A DNA stretch of 64,000 bases from Planococcus sp. APC 4015 (GCA_030407505.1 JASDDH010000018.1:1-64000); one strand, 5' to 3'; positions 26,038-34,322 are shown, counted from the stretch's first letter. Translations and numbers: made by a program. The notes: generated by a model from the letters alone, not told the origin.

Positions 26038-27411
26038 ATGACTGCCGACGGGTATTCCCCCACTCCTGCGACCAGGCCGCGCGGGCCCTGGAGCGCGCCC
26101 GTCGCCGAGGGGCCGTTGCGCGCGACCGTGACGGTTCCGGGCTCCAAATCCCTCACGAACCGCGAGCTCGTGCTGGCGGCGATCGCCGACGGTCCGAGCC
26201 GCCTGGCCGCCCCGCTGCACTCCGATGACTCGGCACGCATGGTCGAGGCGCTCCGCGCCCTCGGCGTCGGGATCGAGTTCGTCCCGGGCGAGGGCCGCTA
26301 CGGCGATGACATCGTCGTGACTCCGACCTGGCCGCTCCGCGGCGGATCCACCGTCGACTGCGGGCAGGCCGGCACCGTCATGCGGTTCGTGACGCCGCTG
26401 GGCGGCTTCGCCGGCGGGGACGTCACCTTGACCGCTCATTCCAGCGCCCTGCACCGGCCGATGGGCGCGATGATCAAGGCGCTGCGCGACGTCGGGGTCG
26501 ACATCGACGACGGTGGCACCTGGGCCCTCCCCTTCCGCGTCCGCGGGCACGGTCACGTACGCGGCGGCGAGGTGACGATCGACGCGAGCGCCTCGAGCCA
26601 GTTCGTCTCGGGACTGCTCCTGGCCGCTCCGCGCTTCGACGTCGGGCTGCACCTCGTCCACTCCGGCGACCGGCTTCCGAGCGTTCCACACATCGACATG
26701 ACGGTGGAATCCCTCGCGCACCGCGGCGTGCACGTCGAGCGACCCGCTCCCGGCGAGTGGGTCGTGCCCGCGGGCAGCGTTCGCGGGAAGGACGTCGCGA
26801 TCGAGCCCGATCTGTCCAACGCCGCGCCGTTCCTGGCCGCCGCGATGATCGTCGGCGGCTCGGTGTCGGTGACCGGCTGGCCCGCCCACTCGACCCAGCC
26901 CGGTCACATGCTCACCGACATCCTCTCGGTCATGGGAGCGCGCACGTCGCGGCGCGGCGGCACGCTCACGGTGACGGGCGGCCCGGCGATCCAGGGCGTC
27001 GACCTCGACCTCTCGGCGGCGGGAGAGCTGACCCCCACGATCTTCGCGCTCGCGGCCTTCGCCGAGGCGCCCACGACGCTGTACGGCATCGGGCACATCC
27101 GCGGGCACGAGACCGACCGCATCGCGGCGCTGATCGGCAACCTCCGTGCCGTGGGCGGCGAAGCGCATGAGCTCGCCGACGGCATCCGCATCGTCCCCCG
27201 TCCGCTCCACGGCGGCCGCTGGAAGGCCCACCACGATCACCGTCTGGCCACGACCGGGGCGCTCATCGGGCTCGTCGTGCCCGACATCGAGGTCGATGAC
27301 ATCGGCACGACGGCTAAGACCATGCCGGAGTTCCCCGACATCTGGCAGCGCATGCTCGACGGCGAGCACGATCATTCCTCCGACGACGCCGAAGCACAGC
27401 GGGCATCGTGA
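26038..27411 (+). CDS. aroA: 5-enolpyruvylshikimate-3-phosphate synthase
   Basis: A 457-residue EPSP synthase of the shikimate pathway (shikimate-3-P + PEP to EPSP). PGSKSLTNRELVLAA (about 35-49) supplies the Lys/Ser/Arg that bind shikimate-3-P; DCGQAGTVMRF is the second signature and HHDHRLA near the C-terminus the third. The N-terminus has a roughly 30-residue Pro-rich extension. Its last 4 nt overlap rsgA (GTGA). Neighbouring sigR and rsgA is conserved with Mycobacterium. Confidence 0.95.
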   Translation: MTADGYSPTPATRPRGPWSAPVAEGPLRATVTVPGSKSLTNRELVLAAIADGPSRLAAPLHSDDSARMVEALRALGVGIEFVPGEGRYGDDIVVTPTWPLRGGSTVDCGQAGTVMRFVTPLGGFAGGDVTLTAHSSALHRPMGAMIKALRDVGVDIDDGGTWALPFRVRGHGHVRGGEVTIDASASSQFVSGLLLAAPRFDVGLHLVHSGDRLPSVPHIDMTVESLAHRGVHVERPAPGEWVVPAGSVRGKDVAIEPDLSNAAPFLAAAMIVGGSVSVTGWPAHSTQPGHMLTDILSVMGARTSRRGGTLTVTGGPAIQGVDLDLSAAGELTPTIFALAAFAEAPTTLYGIGHIRGHETDRIAALIGNLRAVGGEAHELADGIRIVPRPLHGGRWKAHHDHRLATTGALIGLVVPDIEVDDIGTTAKTMPEFPDIWQRMLDGEHDHSSDDAEAQRAS

Positions 27412-28472
27412 GCTGGCTCGAACCCGACGACGAAGACGACGAACCGGAGTTCGACGAGCAGGACATCCGGGTCCGCCCCAACCCGAAGGCGAACCGTCCG
27501 CGCACCAAGCGTCGCCCCGCGCACGCCGACGCGCGCATCGCCCGCGTGCTGGGCGTGGACCGCGGGCGGTACTCGGTCCTCGTCGACGAGGACGGCCCCG
27601 ACGAGCACACGGCTCTGTCGACCCGCGCGCGCGAGCTGCGCAAGACGCCGATCGTCACCGGTGACCGCGCGCGCGTCGTGGGCGACTCATCCGGCGACGT
27701 CGGCACGCTGTCGCGCATCGTGGGCATCGAGGAGCGCACGTCGCTCCTGCGGCGCAGCGCCGATGACACCGACCAGGTGGAGCGCATCGTGGTCGCCAAC
27801 GCCGATCAGATGCTCGTGGTCGTCGCCGCGGCCGACCCCGAGCCCCGGGCGCGGCTCGTCGACCGCTATCTCGTCGCGGCTCTGGATGCCGGCATCCGCC
27901 CTCTGCTGGTCGTCACCAAGACCGATCTGGCCGACCCGACCGACTTCCTCACCCACTTCGAAGGCCTCGACCTCACGGTCTTCACGAGCGCCAGGGACGA
28001 GATGCCCACCGACCTCGTCGGCGCGGCCCTCGTCGGGCATTCGACGGTGTTCGTGGGCCACTCCGGCGTCGGCAAGTCGACGCTCGTGAACGCGCTCGTC
28101 CCCGACGCGAACCGCGCGACGGGGCACGTCAACACGGTCACCGGCCGCGGACGCCACACCTCGAGCTCGACCGTCTCGTACCGCTACCGCGGCCCCGCCG
28201 GCGGCGGCTGGGTCATCGACACACCCGGCGTGCGCTCGTTCGGTCTCGGGCACGTCGACCCGGCCAACATCCTCAAGGCCTTCACCGACCTCGCGGTCGT
28301 CGCCGAGGAGTGCCCGCGCGGGTGCACGCATCTTCCCGACGCCCCGGACTGCGCGATCATCGAGGCAGTGGAAGCCGGACGGCTGGGCCCTACCGGAGCC
28401 GGCCGGCTGGACTCCCTGCAGCGACTGCTCGAGACGTTCGGCGAGAAGCACGGACGACCCGACCAGCCCTAG
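27408..28472 (+). CDS. rsgA: Ribosome small-subunit-dependent GTPase A
   Basis: A 354-residue circularly permuted GTPase that checks late 30S maturation. The motif order is G4 TKTD (170-173), G1 GHSGVGKS (217-224), G3 DTPG (271-274), as expected for RsgA, after an N-terminal OB-type domain. The zinc knuckle is Cys302, Cys306, His308, Cys315 (CPRGCTH...C). The N-terminus is unusually acidic (DDEDDEPEFDE). GTG at 27408 overlaps the aroA stop; its own stop sits inside the inverted repeat 28458-28482. Confidence 0.95.
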   Translation: MSWLEPDDEDDEPEFDEQDIRVRPNPKANRPRTKRRPAHADARIARVLGVDRGRYSVLVDEDGPDEHTALSTRARELRKTPIVTGDRARVVGDSSGDVGTLSRIVGIEERTSLLRRSADDTDQVERIVVANADQMLVVVAAADPEPRARLVDRYLVAALDAGIRPLLVVTKTDLADPTDFLTHFEGLDLTVFTSARDEMPTDLVGAALVGHSTVFVGHSGVGKSTLVNALVPDANRATGHVNTVTGRGRHTSSSTVSYRYRGPAGGGWVIDTPGVRSFGLGHVDPANILKAFTDLAVVAEECPRGCTHLPDAPDCAIIEAVEAGRLGPTGAGRLDSLQRLLETFGEKHGRPDQP

Positions 28473-28482
28473 GCTGGTCGGG
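28458..28482. promoter_or_regulatory. 11-bp perfect inverted repeat spanning the rsgA stop and bcp start
   Basis: CCCGACCAGCC (28458-28468) and GGCTGGTCGGG (28472-28482) are perfect arms around CTA. The repeat contains the rsgA stop codon, the whole bcp -10 hexamer TAGGCT (28470-28475) and the first base of the bcp GTG. It may be an operator for bcp, a terminator for rsgA, or both. Confidence 0.6.
28470..28475 (+). promoter_or_regulatory. Leaderless-type -10 hexamer of bcp
   Basis: TAGGCT, 6 nt, then GTG at 28482; lies within the inverted repeat. Confidence 0.5.
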
Positions 28483-28952
28483 TGACCTCTCCCCGCCTCG
28501 AGCCCGGCTCGCACGCCCCCGACTTCACCCTCGTCGACCAGGACGACACCGAGATCTCGCTGCAGAGCCTGCGCGGCTCGCGCGTGATCCTGTTCTTCTA
28601 CCCCGAGGCCATGACACCGGGCTGCACGACCGAGGCCTGCGACTTCCGCGACAGCCTTCAGCCGCTGCAGAGCGCCGGGTACACGGTGCTGGGCATCTCG
28701 CGCGACCTGCCCGAGAAGCTCCGCCGCTTCCGCGAGCGCGACGCGCTGACCTACGACCTGCTCAGCGATCCCGACCGCGCCGTGCACGAGGCGTACGGCG
28801 CCTGGGGCGAGAAGACGAACTACGGCAAGGTCGTCCAGGGCGTCATCCGCTCGACGTTCGTCATCGACGCCGACGGCCTCATCGAGCACGCGCTCTACAA
28901 CATCAAGGCGACCGGCCACGTGGCCCGGCTCCGCGACACGCTGGGCGTCTGA
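28482..28952 (+). CDS. bcp: Thioredoxin-dependent peroxiredoxin, BCP type
   Basis: A 156-residue atypical 2-Cys peroxiredoxin reducing H2O2 and organic peroxides in the cytosol. The active-site segment MTPGCTTEACDFRD places the peroxidatic Cys at 48 and the probable resolving Cys at 53. Later conserved parts (GISRD, YGAWGEK, RSTFVID) are intact. Start GTG at 28482 from the TAGGCT hexamer; no ribosome-binding site. Convergent with a small membrane protein gene. Confidence 0.93.
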   Translation: MTSPRLEPGSHAPDFTLVDQDDTEISLQSLRGSRVILFFYPEAMTPGCTTEACDFRDSLQPLQSAGYTVLGISRDLPEKLRRFRERDALTYDLLSDPDRAVHEAYGAWGEKTNYGKVVQGVIRSTFVIDADGLIEHALYNIKATGHVARLRDTLGV

Positions 28953-28956
28953 AGGC

Positions 28957-29352
28957 TCACTCTCCTTCGTCGACGGATGCCGCGCGCCCGGCATCCCGCG
29001 CGACGATCACCAGCAACACGAACGTGATGATCGCGGGTGCCGCGATCGCGAGACCCGTCAGCGGATGGGCGAATTCGCCCGTGGCGGCGCCGATCGCGAC
29101 CGACACGATCAGCACCTGCGTGACGATGCCGCCCGAGCGCCCCCAGGAGCGCCCTCGCAGGACTCCCCCGGCGAACGCCAGCACGACCACGGCACCCACC
29201 ACGGTGAGCACGATGAGGGCCAGCGCACTCGCGAACGAGGCGGTGTCGCCGGAGGTCAGGGCGATGAGCTGCCACACCGCCAAGGCGACCAGCCCCAGCC
29301 CCTCGAGGCACAGCAGGGTCGCCGAGAGCACGGTCGCCGGGGTTGTTCGCAT
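28957..29352 (-). CDS. Small four-helix membrane protein, unidentified
   Basis: A 131-residue protein with four hydrophobic segments (about 9-31, 41-66, 72-92, 95-117) separated by short charged loops (LRGRSWGRSG) and an acidic C-terminus. No family is recognised; the layout resembles small actinobacterial integral membrane proteins of unknown role. Start ATG at 29352 is the first methionine before TM1, with only a weak AGAGGA ahead. Divergent from whiB1. Confidence 0.65.
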   Translation of the reverse strand: MRTTPATVLSATLLCLEGLGLVALAVWQLIALTSGDTASFASALALIVLTVVGAVVVLAFAGGVLRGRSWGRSGGIVTQVLIVSVAIGAATGEFAHPLTGLAIAAPAIITFVLLVIVARDAGRAASVDEGE

Positions 29353-29450
29353 GTCTGTCGATCCTCTTCTCCGGGCTCTCGTTTCGCGGGTACGCACGCC
29401 TGTGTGGAGCGGATGCACAGCAAACGGCACAGAAACCAGCCCGTAATCTC

Positions 29451-29486
29451 TTGATCAACACGGTGTGCTATGGGACCATTGATCAA
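29451..29486. repeat. Two copies of TTGATCAA-N-CGTGTGCT upstream of whiB1
   Basis: The 8-bp palindrome TTGATCAA occurs at 29451-29458 and 29479-29486, 28 bp apart; each copy is followed by a similar CGGTGTGCT / CCGTGTGCT. The same octamer is in the furA promoter (58073-58080). An AT-rich octamer is expected only about 0.1 times in 64 kb at this composition. Likely regulator-binding sites. Confidence 0.55.
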
Positions 29487-29512
29487 GCCGTGTGCTCCCA
29501 CAGTGACGTGGG

Positions 29513-29529
29513 GCGAGCGATCCGCTCGC
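29513..29529. promoter_or_regulatory. Inverted repeat in the whiB1 upstream region
   Basis: GCGAGCG and CGCTCGC are perfect 7-nt arms around ATC, 72 nt before the whiB1 ATG. Either an operator or a leader hairpin. Confidence 0.4.
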
Positions 29530-29600
29530 ACTTCCCACAGGGTACCGACAAGAATCAGTACCCGCGCGAATTCACTCATCCCCTCACAAGGAGCACCACC

Positions 29601-29849
29601 ATGGACTGGCGCGACAAATCCGCCTGCCTGACCGTCGATCCCGAATTGTTCTTCCCCGTGGGGAACACCGGACCGGCCGTCGATCAGATCGAGAAGGCCA
29701 AATCCGTGTGCGCACGGTGCACCGTCACCGAGGTGTGCCTGCAGTACGCCCTCGAGACCGGGCAGGACTCGGGCGTCTGGGGCGGGCTCTCCGAAGACGA
29801 GCGTCGCGCCCTCAAGCGCCGCGCCGCACGCGCCCGCCGCGCGTCCTAG
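29601..29849 (+). CDS. whiB1: WhiB1-type iron-sulfur transcription factor
   Basis: An 82-residue WhiB protein. Cys9, Cys37, Cys40 and Cys46 ligate a [4Fe-4S] cluster that in WhiB1 reacts with nitric oxide; GVWGG (58-62) is the turn that contacts sigma-A, followed by a basic DNA-binding tail (RRALKRRAARARRAS). The MDWRDK start and PELFFPVGN match WhiB1. Ribosome-binding site AAGGAG 9 nt before the ATG at 29601. The upstream region is long (248 nt) with several repeats. Neighbouring a PdtaS-like gene as in Mycobacterium. Confidence 0.93.
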   Translation: MDWRDKSACLTVDPELFFPVGNTGPAVDQIEKAKSVCARCTVTEVCLQYALETGQDSGVWGGLSEDERRALKRRAARARRAS

Positions 29850-29862
29850 CCGACCACAGCGA

Positions 29863-29903
29863 AAAAGGGGCAGGTCCCGCCGACGGCGGGACCTGCCCCT
29901 TTT
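29863..29903. terminator. Strong bidirectional terminator after whiB1
   Basis: A 41-bp almost perfect palindrome: 20-nt arms at 29863-29882 and 29884-29903 begin with an A-run and end with a T-run. The core GGGGCAGGTCCCGCC is perfectly paired. It serves both whiB1 and the convergent kinase gene. Confidence 0.95.
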
Positions 29904-29933
29904 CGGGGAGCATCGGGTTCGGGATGCTCCGGG

Positions 29934-31421
29934 TCAGCTGCTCGGCCGTTCGATGTAGCGCATCGGGATGTCGATCGTGACCTCGGTGCCGGTTCCGGTG
30001 GCAGTGTGCCAGTCGATGGTGCCGCCGAGTTCGCCCTGGATCAGGGTGCGCACGATCTGCGTGCCCAGCCCGCGCCCGACCTGACCCTCGGGGAGCCCCA
30101 CGCCGTTGTCGCGCACCGTGACGGCGAGGTGCTCGTCGGTGCGCTCCGCGACGATCTCGACCTCGCCCTCCTTCCCCGCGAGCCCGTGCTCGACGGCGTT
30201 GGTGACGAGCTCGGTGAGCGCGAGCGCGAGCGGCGTCGCGTACTCGCTCGGAAGAGTGCCGAAGCGGCCGGTGGTGCGGGTCATCGCGCGGGTGCTCGGC
30301 GCGGCGGCGACCTCGGCGATGAGTTTCAGCGCCCGATCGAAGACTTCGTCGAAGTCGACGTTCTGCGCGAGTCCCTCGGAGAGCGTGTCGTGCACGACGG
30401 CGATCGCCGATACGCGGCGCATCGCCTGCGTGAGCGCTTCGCGCGCCTCGTCGGAGTGGGACCGCCGGGCCTGGATGCGCAGGAGCGAGGCGACCGTCTG
30501 CAGATTGTTCTTGACGCGGTGGTGGATCTCGCGGATCGTCGCGTCCTTGGTGATGAGCTCCTGCTCCTGGTGCCGGATCTCGGTGACGTCACGGCACAGG
30601 ATGATCGCCCCGATGCGGTTGCCGTGGTCGCGCAGCGGGATCGCCCTCAGCGACACCGTCACTCCGCGGGACTCGAGGTCCGCTCTCCACGGCGCCCGTC
30701 CGGTCACCACGACGGGCAGGGACTCGTCGAACTGCCGCTTCACGGGGAGAATCCCGGTGACGACCTGGGCCAGCGACTCGCCCTCCAGCTCGTCCTCGAA
30801 GCCCAGCCGGTTGAACGCCGAGAGCGCATTGGGGCTGGCGAACGTCGTGGTGCCGTCGACGTCGAGGCGGATGAGGCCGTCCGACGCGCGCGGCGCACCT
30901 CGTCGCGGTGCGGTGGGAGCGGCCAGGTCGGGGAAGTCGGCCGAGGCGATCATGCCGAAGAGGTCGTCGGCGCAGTCGTTGAACGTGATCTGCTGGCGGC
31001 TCGGCGTGCGGGTCTCGCCGAGGTTCGTGTGGCGCGTCAGCACCCCGATCGTGACGGCCGGCTCGCTGCCGTGCGTGCGCACGATCGGCACCGCGCGCAC
31101 GCGGGTGGGGGTCTCCTCGAACCAGTCCGGCGATGCCGAATCGACGATGCGCGCCGACTGGAACGCCTCGCGCACCTGCGTGCGCCATTGGGGGCGCACC
31201 CGGTCGCCGACGATGTCGCGGTAGAAGAGGGTCGCCGCTCCGCTCGGGCGGGTGTGGGCGATCGCGACGAAGGCGTCGTCGGCGGTCGGGACCCAGATGA
31301 CGATGTCGGCGAAGGCGAGATCCGCAAGCAGCTGCCCGTCGCCCGCGAGGCGATGGAGCCACTCCACATCCGACTCGCTCGAACGGCCCTGGGCGTAGAC
31401 GAGGTCACTGAGGGTCGACAC
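29934..31421 (-). CDS. pdtaS: PdtaS-like cytosolic sensor histidine kinase
   Basis: A 495-residue soluble kinase: GAF-like N-terminus (about 20-160), PAS (about 182-285), HisKA_2 dimerisation domain with EIHHRVKNNLQ (phosphoacceptor His300 or His301) and HATPase (DNGVGLP, GRGLGTQIV). No TM segment. Its partner in Mycobacterium is the ANTAR RNA-binding regulator PdtaR, not in this window. GTG at 31421 is 6 nt after TACGCT; the longer open frame upstream runs into another gene. Placement next to whiB1 is conserved. Confidence 0.9.
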   Translation of the reverse strand: MSTLSDLVYAQGRSSESDVEWLHRLAGDGQLLADLAFADIVIWVPTADDAFVAIAHTRPSGAATLFYRDIVGDRVRPQWRTQVREAFQSARIVDSASPDWFEETPTRVRAVPIVRTHGSEPAVTIGVLTRHTNLGETRTPSRQQITFNDCADDLFGMIASADFPDLAAPTAPRRGAPRASDGLIRLDVDGTTTFASPNALSAFNRLGFEDELEGESLAQVVTGILPVKRQFDESLPVVVTGRAPWRADLESRGVTVSLRAIPLRDHGNRIGAIILCRDVTEIRHQEQELITKDATIREIHHRVKNNLQTVASLLRIQARRSHSDEAREALTQAMRRVSAIAVVHDTLSEGLAQNVDFDEVFDRALKLIAEVAAAPSTRAMTRTTGRFGTLPSEYATPLALALTELVTNAVEHGLAGKEGEVEIVAERTDEHLAVTVRDNGVGLPEGQVGRGLGTQIVRTLIQGELGGTIDWHTATGTGTEVTIDIPMRYIERPSS

Positions 31422-31427
31422 GGTTCC

Positions 31428-31433
31428 AGCGTA
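31428..31433 (-). promoter_or_regulatory. Leaderless-type -10 hexamer of the PdtaS-like gene
   Basis: TACGCT (minus strand), 6 nt before GTG at 31421. Confidence 0.5.
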
Positions 31434-31443
31434 GGGCTTCCGG

Positions 31444-32686
31444 TCACGCTGCCCGACGACGACCGCGACGACCGGCCGCAGCCACCGGGGTCGGAACGAC
31501 CGCCTCCCCCGCGAAGCGGCGGATCGCCGCGACCACCGGCGAGGACGGGGCGACGTCGGCGATCGGGCGGCCCGCCAGCAGCGCGGCATCCGCCGATCGC
31601 GGGTCCTGCGGCACGAACCACACGTCCTGAACACCGCCGAAGCGGTCGAGGGTGCGGCGCACCTGCCCCCGCGCGTCGATCCCGAGCGCTCCGGGTCGCA
31701 GCCTGTTGGCGACGACGGCCATCGGAGCTCCGCCGGCTGCGGCGCGCACCTCCGAGTGCGCCCGGAGGAACCGGGACACACCCACCGGGTCGGCCCCCAC
31801 CACACCGACCACGAGGTCGGCTGAGCCCAGGGCCGCCAGGGTCGCGGCGTTCCGACGCGGACCTTCGAGGTCGCTCATGATCTCCTCGTCCCGCTCGATG
31901 CTCGCTGCCACGTCGACGACGACGTAGTCGACCCACTCACGGCACGCTGCCAGCACCGCCGACACGCGTGCCTGGCCCAGCTCGGGCCAGCGGGACGGCC
32001 GGTTGATGCCGGTCAGCACCTGCACACCGGTGCGGGCGAGCGGCAGGCTGATGCGCGACAGTTCGCGCGCGTCGATTCCCCCGAACTCGGCCTGGCGGCA
32101 CGCCGCCGCGAACCCGGGGCCCTTCGTCGGCGAGACCGAGCGCGATCGCCACCGAGGGCGCGTGCGAGTCGGCGTCGACCAGCGCGACCCGTCGTCCGCC
32201 GCGAGCCAGCTCGACGGCGAGCTCGATCGCGACGGTCGTGCGCCCGGGCGCACCGGCCGGCCCCCATACGACGATCGTGCGGGGCCCCGACACGGCGTCG
32301 TGCGTCGCGCGGGCGACCAGGACCGGGCGCTCGGCGAGGGCATCGGCGATGCGCCACGCCTCGAGATCGAGCGGGCGAGGTTCTTCCAGCCCGAACAAGG
32401 CTGCCGCGTACTGCGCGTCGGCACCGCCGCCGAGGGGCAGGATGCGGACGCCGGCGCGGTCGCACGCGACGACGAGATCGGAATGCAGCGAGTCGCGCGT
32501 GACCTCGAGGATCAGCGCGTCGGCTGCGTGCACCGCATCCGCGACGGCGTCGGACCCCGATCCGCCGGCAGCCGGCCGCCCGGGGGAAGCCGACGGCACG
32601 ACCGCGAGGACCTCGACGCCTTCCTGCTCGAGTCCTGACGCGATCGCGGACGCCCGCGGCCCGTCGACTGCCACGACGACCCTCAT
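31444..32686 (-). pseudogene. TadZ/CpaE-like ParA-family ATPase, frameshifted
   Basis: Two frames together give one MinD/ParA-like protein of about 413 residues. The N-terminal 189 codons (MRVVVAVDGP..., P-loop GPAGAPGRTT, VALVDADSHAPS) run in one frame; the rest (GFAAACRQAEFGG..., VDYVVVDVAASIE, VVGVVGADPVGVSRFL) in another. They join at a run of four C (minus strand; 32116-32119) in GAAGGGCCCCGGG: removing one C restores GPGF. The P-loop has Arg where the family has Lys, as in some CpaE/TadZ proteins. Without correction the product stops after 249 residues. The start ATG overlaps the SAF gene stop (ATGA). Could be a sequencing error, a true mutation or +1 frameshifting. Confidence 0.7.
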
Positions 32687-33312
32687 CGGAGCGAGCCCGT
32701 CGTGGGCACGACCGAGATCGCCGCGGAATCGGAGATCGCCGCGAGCACGGTGGCGACATCCGCCCGCGGGATCACGACCTCGGCCGTAGCGGCACCACCG
32801 CCCATCATCGAGTCGTCCCGGGTGACGGACACGACGGTCGCATCGGCCACGAGGATGCGCGGGGTGTCGTACAGGCCGCGTTCCAGGAGCGGCGACGCCC
32901 AGATCTCGACCTGGGTGCCCGCCTCGACGGACGCCGGCACATCGACGGCGCTGCGCAGCACGACGGTCGTGGAGCGCGCGTCCGCCGCATCGCCGAGCGC
33001 TGCGGCAGGAACCAGTTCGCCTGCCCGGATCGTGCGCGTCGCGACGGATCCCTCGAGCACGGCATCCGCAGTCGCGTACGCCGCAGCCGCCTGACCGAGG
33101 GCCACGTCGACCACGGTGAGGTCGGCATCGGTGAGGAGTTCGCCGGGGACCACCGTGCGGGCGGCGGCGAGCACCGGTGTGGTCTGGCGCGCCGCCGCCA
33201 CGACGACCCACACCCCCGCGACCGAGACGACGATGAGCAGGATGCCGATCAGGAACCGTGCGTCGGCCCAGGGTGCGCGGCGGGAGGAGCGGGTGGATTC
33301 GACAGCGGTCAT
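32683..33312 (-). CDS. SAF-domain membrane-anchored protein (CpaB/RcpC-like)
   Basis: A 209-residue protein with one TM helix (about 19-42) and an extracytoplasmic SAF domain (AARTVVPGELLTDADLTV...; second part TRTIRAGELVPAAAL), as in the Flp-pilus secretin-associated protein CpaB/RcpC. The ATPase gene that follows overlaps by 4 nt. No pilin, secretin or TadA genes occur here, so the pair is an orphan and a pilus role is only inferred. ATG at 33312 has no clear ribosome-binding site. A DnaA box lies 40 nt upstream. Confidence 0.75.
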   Translation of the reverse strand: MTAVESTRSSRRAPWADARFLIGILLIVVSVAGVWVVVAAARQTTPVLAAARTVVPGELLTDADLTVVDVALGQAAAAYATADAVLEGSVATRTIRAGELVPAAALGDAADARSTTVVLRSAVDVPASVEAGTQVEIWASPLLERGLYDTPRILVADATVVSVTRDDSMMGGGAATAEVVIPRADVATVLAAISDSAAISVVPTTGSLR

Positions 33313-33351
33313 GAAGACATCGTGCGGCAGACGGCCCGACGCGCCCCGTCG

Positions 33352-33360
33352 TTATCCACA
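33352..33360 (+). promoter_or_regulatory. Perfect DnaA box between the SAF and BldC-like genes
   Basis: TTATCCACA, the consensus DnaA box, in a 98-nt divergent promoter region. A second identical copy is at 34323-34331. Fewer than 0.1 copies are expected per 64 kb at this composition. Confidence 0.6.
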
Positions 33361-33398
33361 GGGCGCCCACCCCACCGCGCCGCGGATGGACCGGCGGC

Positions 33399-33404
33399 GA
33401 TAAT
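33399..33404 (+). promoter_or_regulatory. -10 hexamer of the BldC-like gene
   Basis: GATAAT, six G, then ATG at 33411. The G-run could also pair weakly with the 16S tail. Confidence 0.4.
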
Positions 33405-33410
33405 GGGGGG

Positions 33411-33692
33411 ATGCCCCACACCCCGACGTCGGAGGTGCGCCTTCTCTCCCCCGCGCAGACCGCCGAGATCCTCGGCGCATCCGTCGACGACGTCATGGGC
33501 CTCGTGCACGCGGGGCAGCTGCGTGGGATCCGGGTGGGCATCCCGGCGCGCTGGCGCATCGACGAGGCGAGCATCGCCGAGTACCTCGACGCCCAGGCCG
33601 AGATCGCGCGGCGTTCGGCGCTGTGGCAACAGTCGCAGGAAGCCAGCTTCCCCGAGCTGTGGGGCACCGGCCGGGTCTCGCACGGCGACTGA
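33411..33692 (+). CDS. BldC-like MerR-type helix-turn-helix protein
   Basis: A 93-residue protein with a winged helix-turn-helix at about 9-62: LLSPAQTAEILGASVDDVMGLV, then GQLRGIRVGIPARWRIDEASIAEYL. This is the MerR/excisionase fold of BldC-family developmental regulators, which bind DNA without an effector domain. A short Gln/Glu-rich tail follows. The target is unknown; the divergent SAF/ATPase pair is an obvious candidate. Confidence 0.82.
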   Translation: MPHTPTSEVRLLSPAQTAEILGASVDDVMGLVHAGQLRGIRVGIPARWRIDEASIAEYLDAQAEIARRSALWQQSQEASFPELWGTGRVSHGD

Positions 33693-33698
33693 TCCTCC

Positions 33699-34283
33699 TC
33701 AGACCGAGGCCCATCCCTCGACGCGCACCCACGCCATCGCGGCGAAGGGCACGACCCGGCATCCGCTCACGTCGGCGGACCGGCGTGGCGCCCCTCGGTC
33801 GTGCTGCGCCAGGTCGAGGTGATCGCCTCCGGCACGGTCGATCGTGCCCGTCAGCACCCGTCCGGCGGCGAGTCCCACCGAGATCCCCACCCGTCTGCGC
33901 GCGAGGTCGCGCATCACGAACCCGAAGGTCAGGCGGTCGGCCAGCGGCGAGGGGGTGGATGCCGGGACGGCGCTCAGCGGTTCGGAGCACGGCATCCCGA
34001 TGCTGACGAGCGCGGCCACCGGCACGATGAGGCGGCCGGCGCGTGCCCCATCGGACCGCAGGACGACCCAATCCGCCCCGGCGCCCTCGACGGCCGCGGT
34101 GAGGCGGGAATCGTCGGCGAGGTCGAAGGCGGCGGCCAGGCCGACGAGCCCGCGCAGTCGTCCCCGCAGCGCGACCTGCGACAGTCGGAGCCGCTCCGCC
34201 TCGACGTCGAGGCTCGCCCGCTCGGCGTCCCATTCCGAGGCGAGCTGGTCCTCGAGATCCATGAAGAAGCGGTCCCACTGCAT
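33699..34283 (-). CDS. Conserved actinobacterial protein of unknown function
   Basis: A 194-residue soluble protein. It starts with an amphipathic, acidic helical part (MQWDRFFMDLEDQLASEWDA, then ERASLDVEAERLRLSQ) and continues with alternating small beta-like stretches (DWVVLRSDG, GRLIVPVAALVSIG, GRVLTGTIDRAGGDHLDLA) recalling an Sm- or PRC-barrel-like RNA/protein-binding sheet. No catalytic motif is seen. ATG at 34283 follows TACTGT by 6 nt. Convergent with the BldC-like gene. Confidence 0.7.
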   Translation of the reverse strand: MQWDRFFMDLEDQLASEWDAERASLDVEAERLRLSQVALRGRLRGLVGLAAAFDLADDSRLTAAVEGAGADWVVLRSDGARAGRLIVPVAALVSIGMPCSEPLSAVPASTPSPLADRLTFGFVMRDLARRRVGISVGLAAGRVLTGTIDRAGGDHLDLAQHDRGAPRRSADVSGCRVVPFAAMAWVRVEGWASV

Positions 34284-34289
34284 GCCGGA

Positions 34290-34295
34290 ACAGTA
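34290..34295 (-). promoter_or_regulatory. Leaderless-type -10 hexamer of the gene at 34283
   Basis: TACTGT (minus strand), 6 nt before the ATG. Confidence 0.5.
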
Positions 34296-34322
34296 GACGA
34301 CCGCCGGCGACGCGAGCGCGGG

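Noticed and set aside
29451..29600. CRP-type sites (TGTGA-N6-TCACA) at whiB1 as in M. tuberculosis
   Set aside because: TGTG...CACA pieces occur near 29491 but with the wrong spacing and without the flanking bases.
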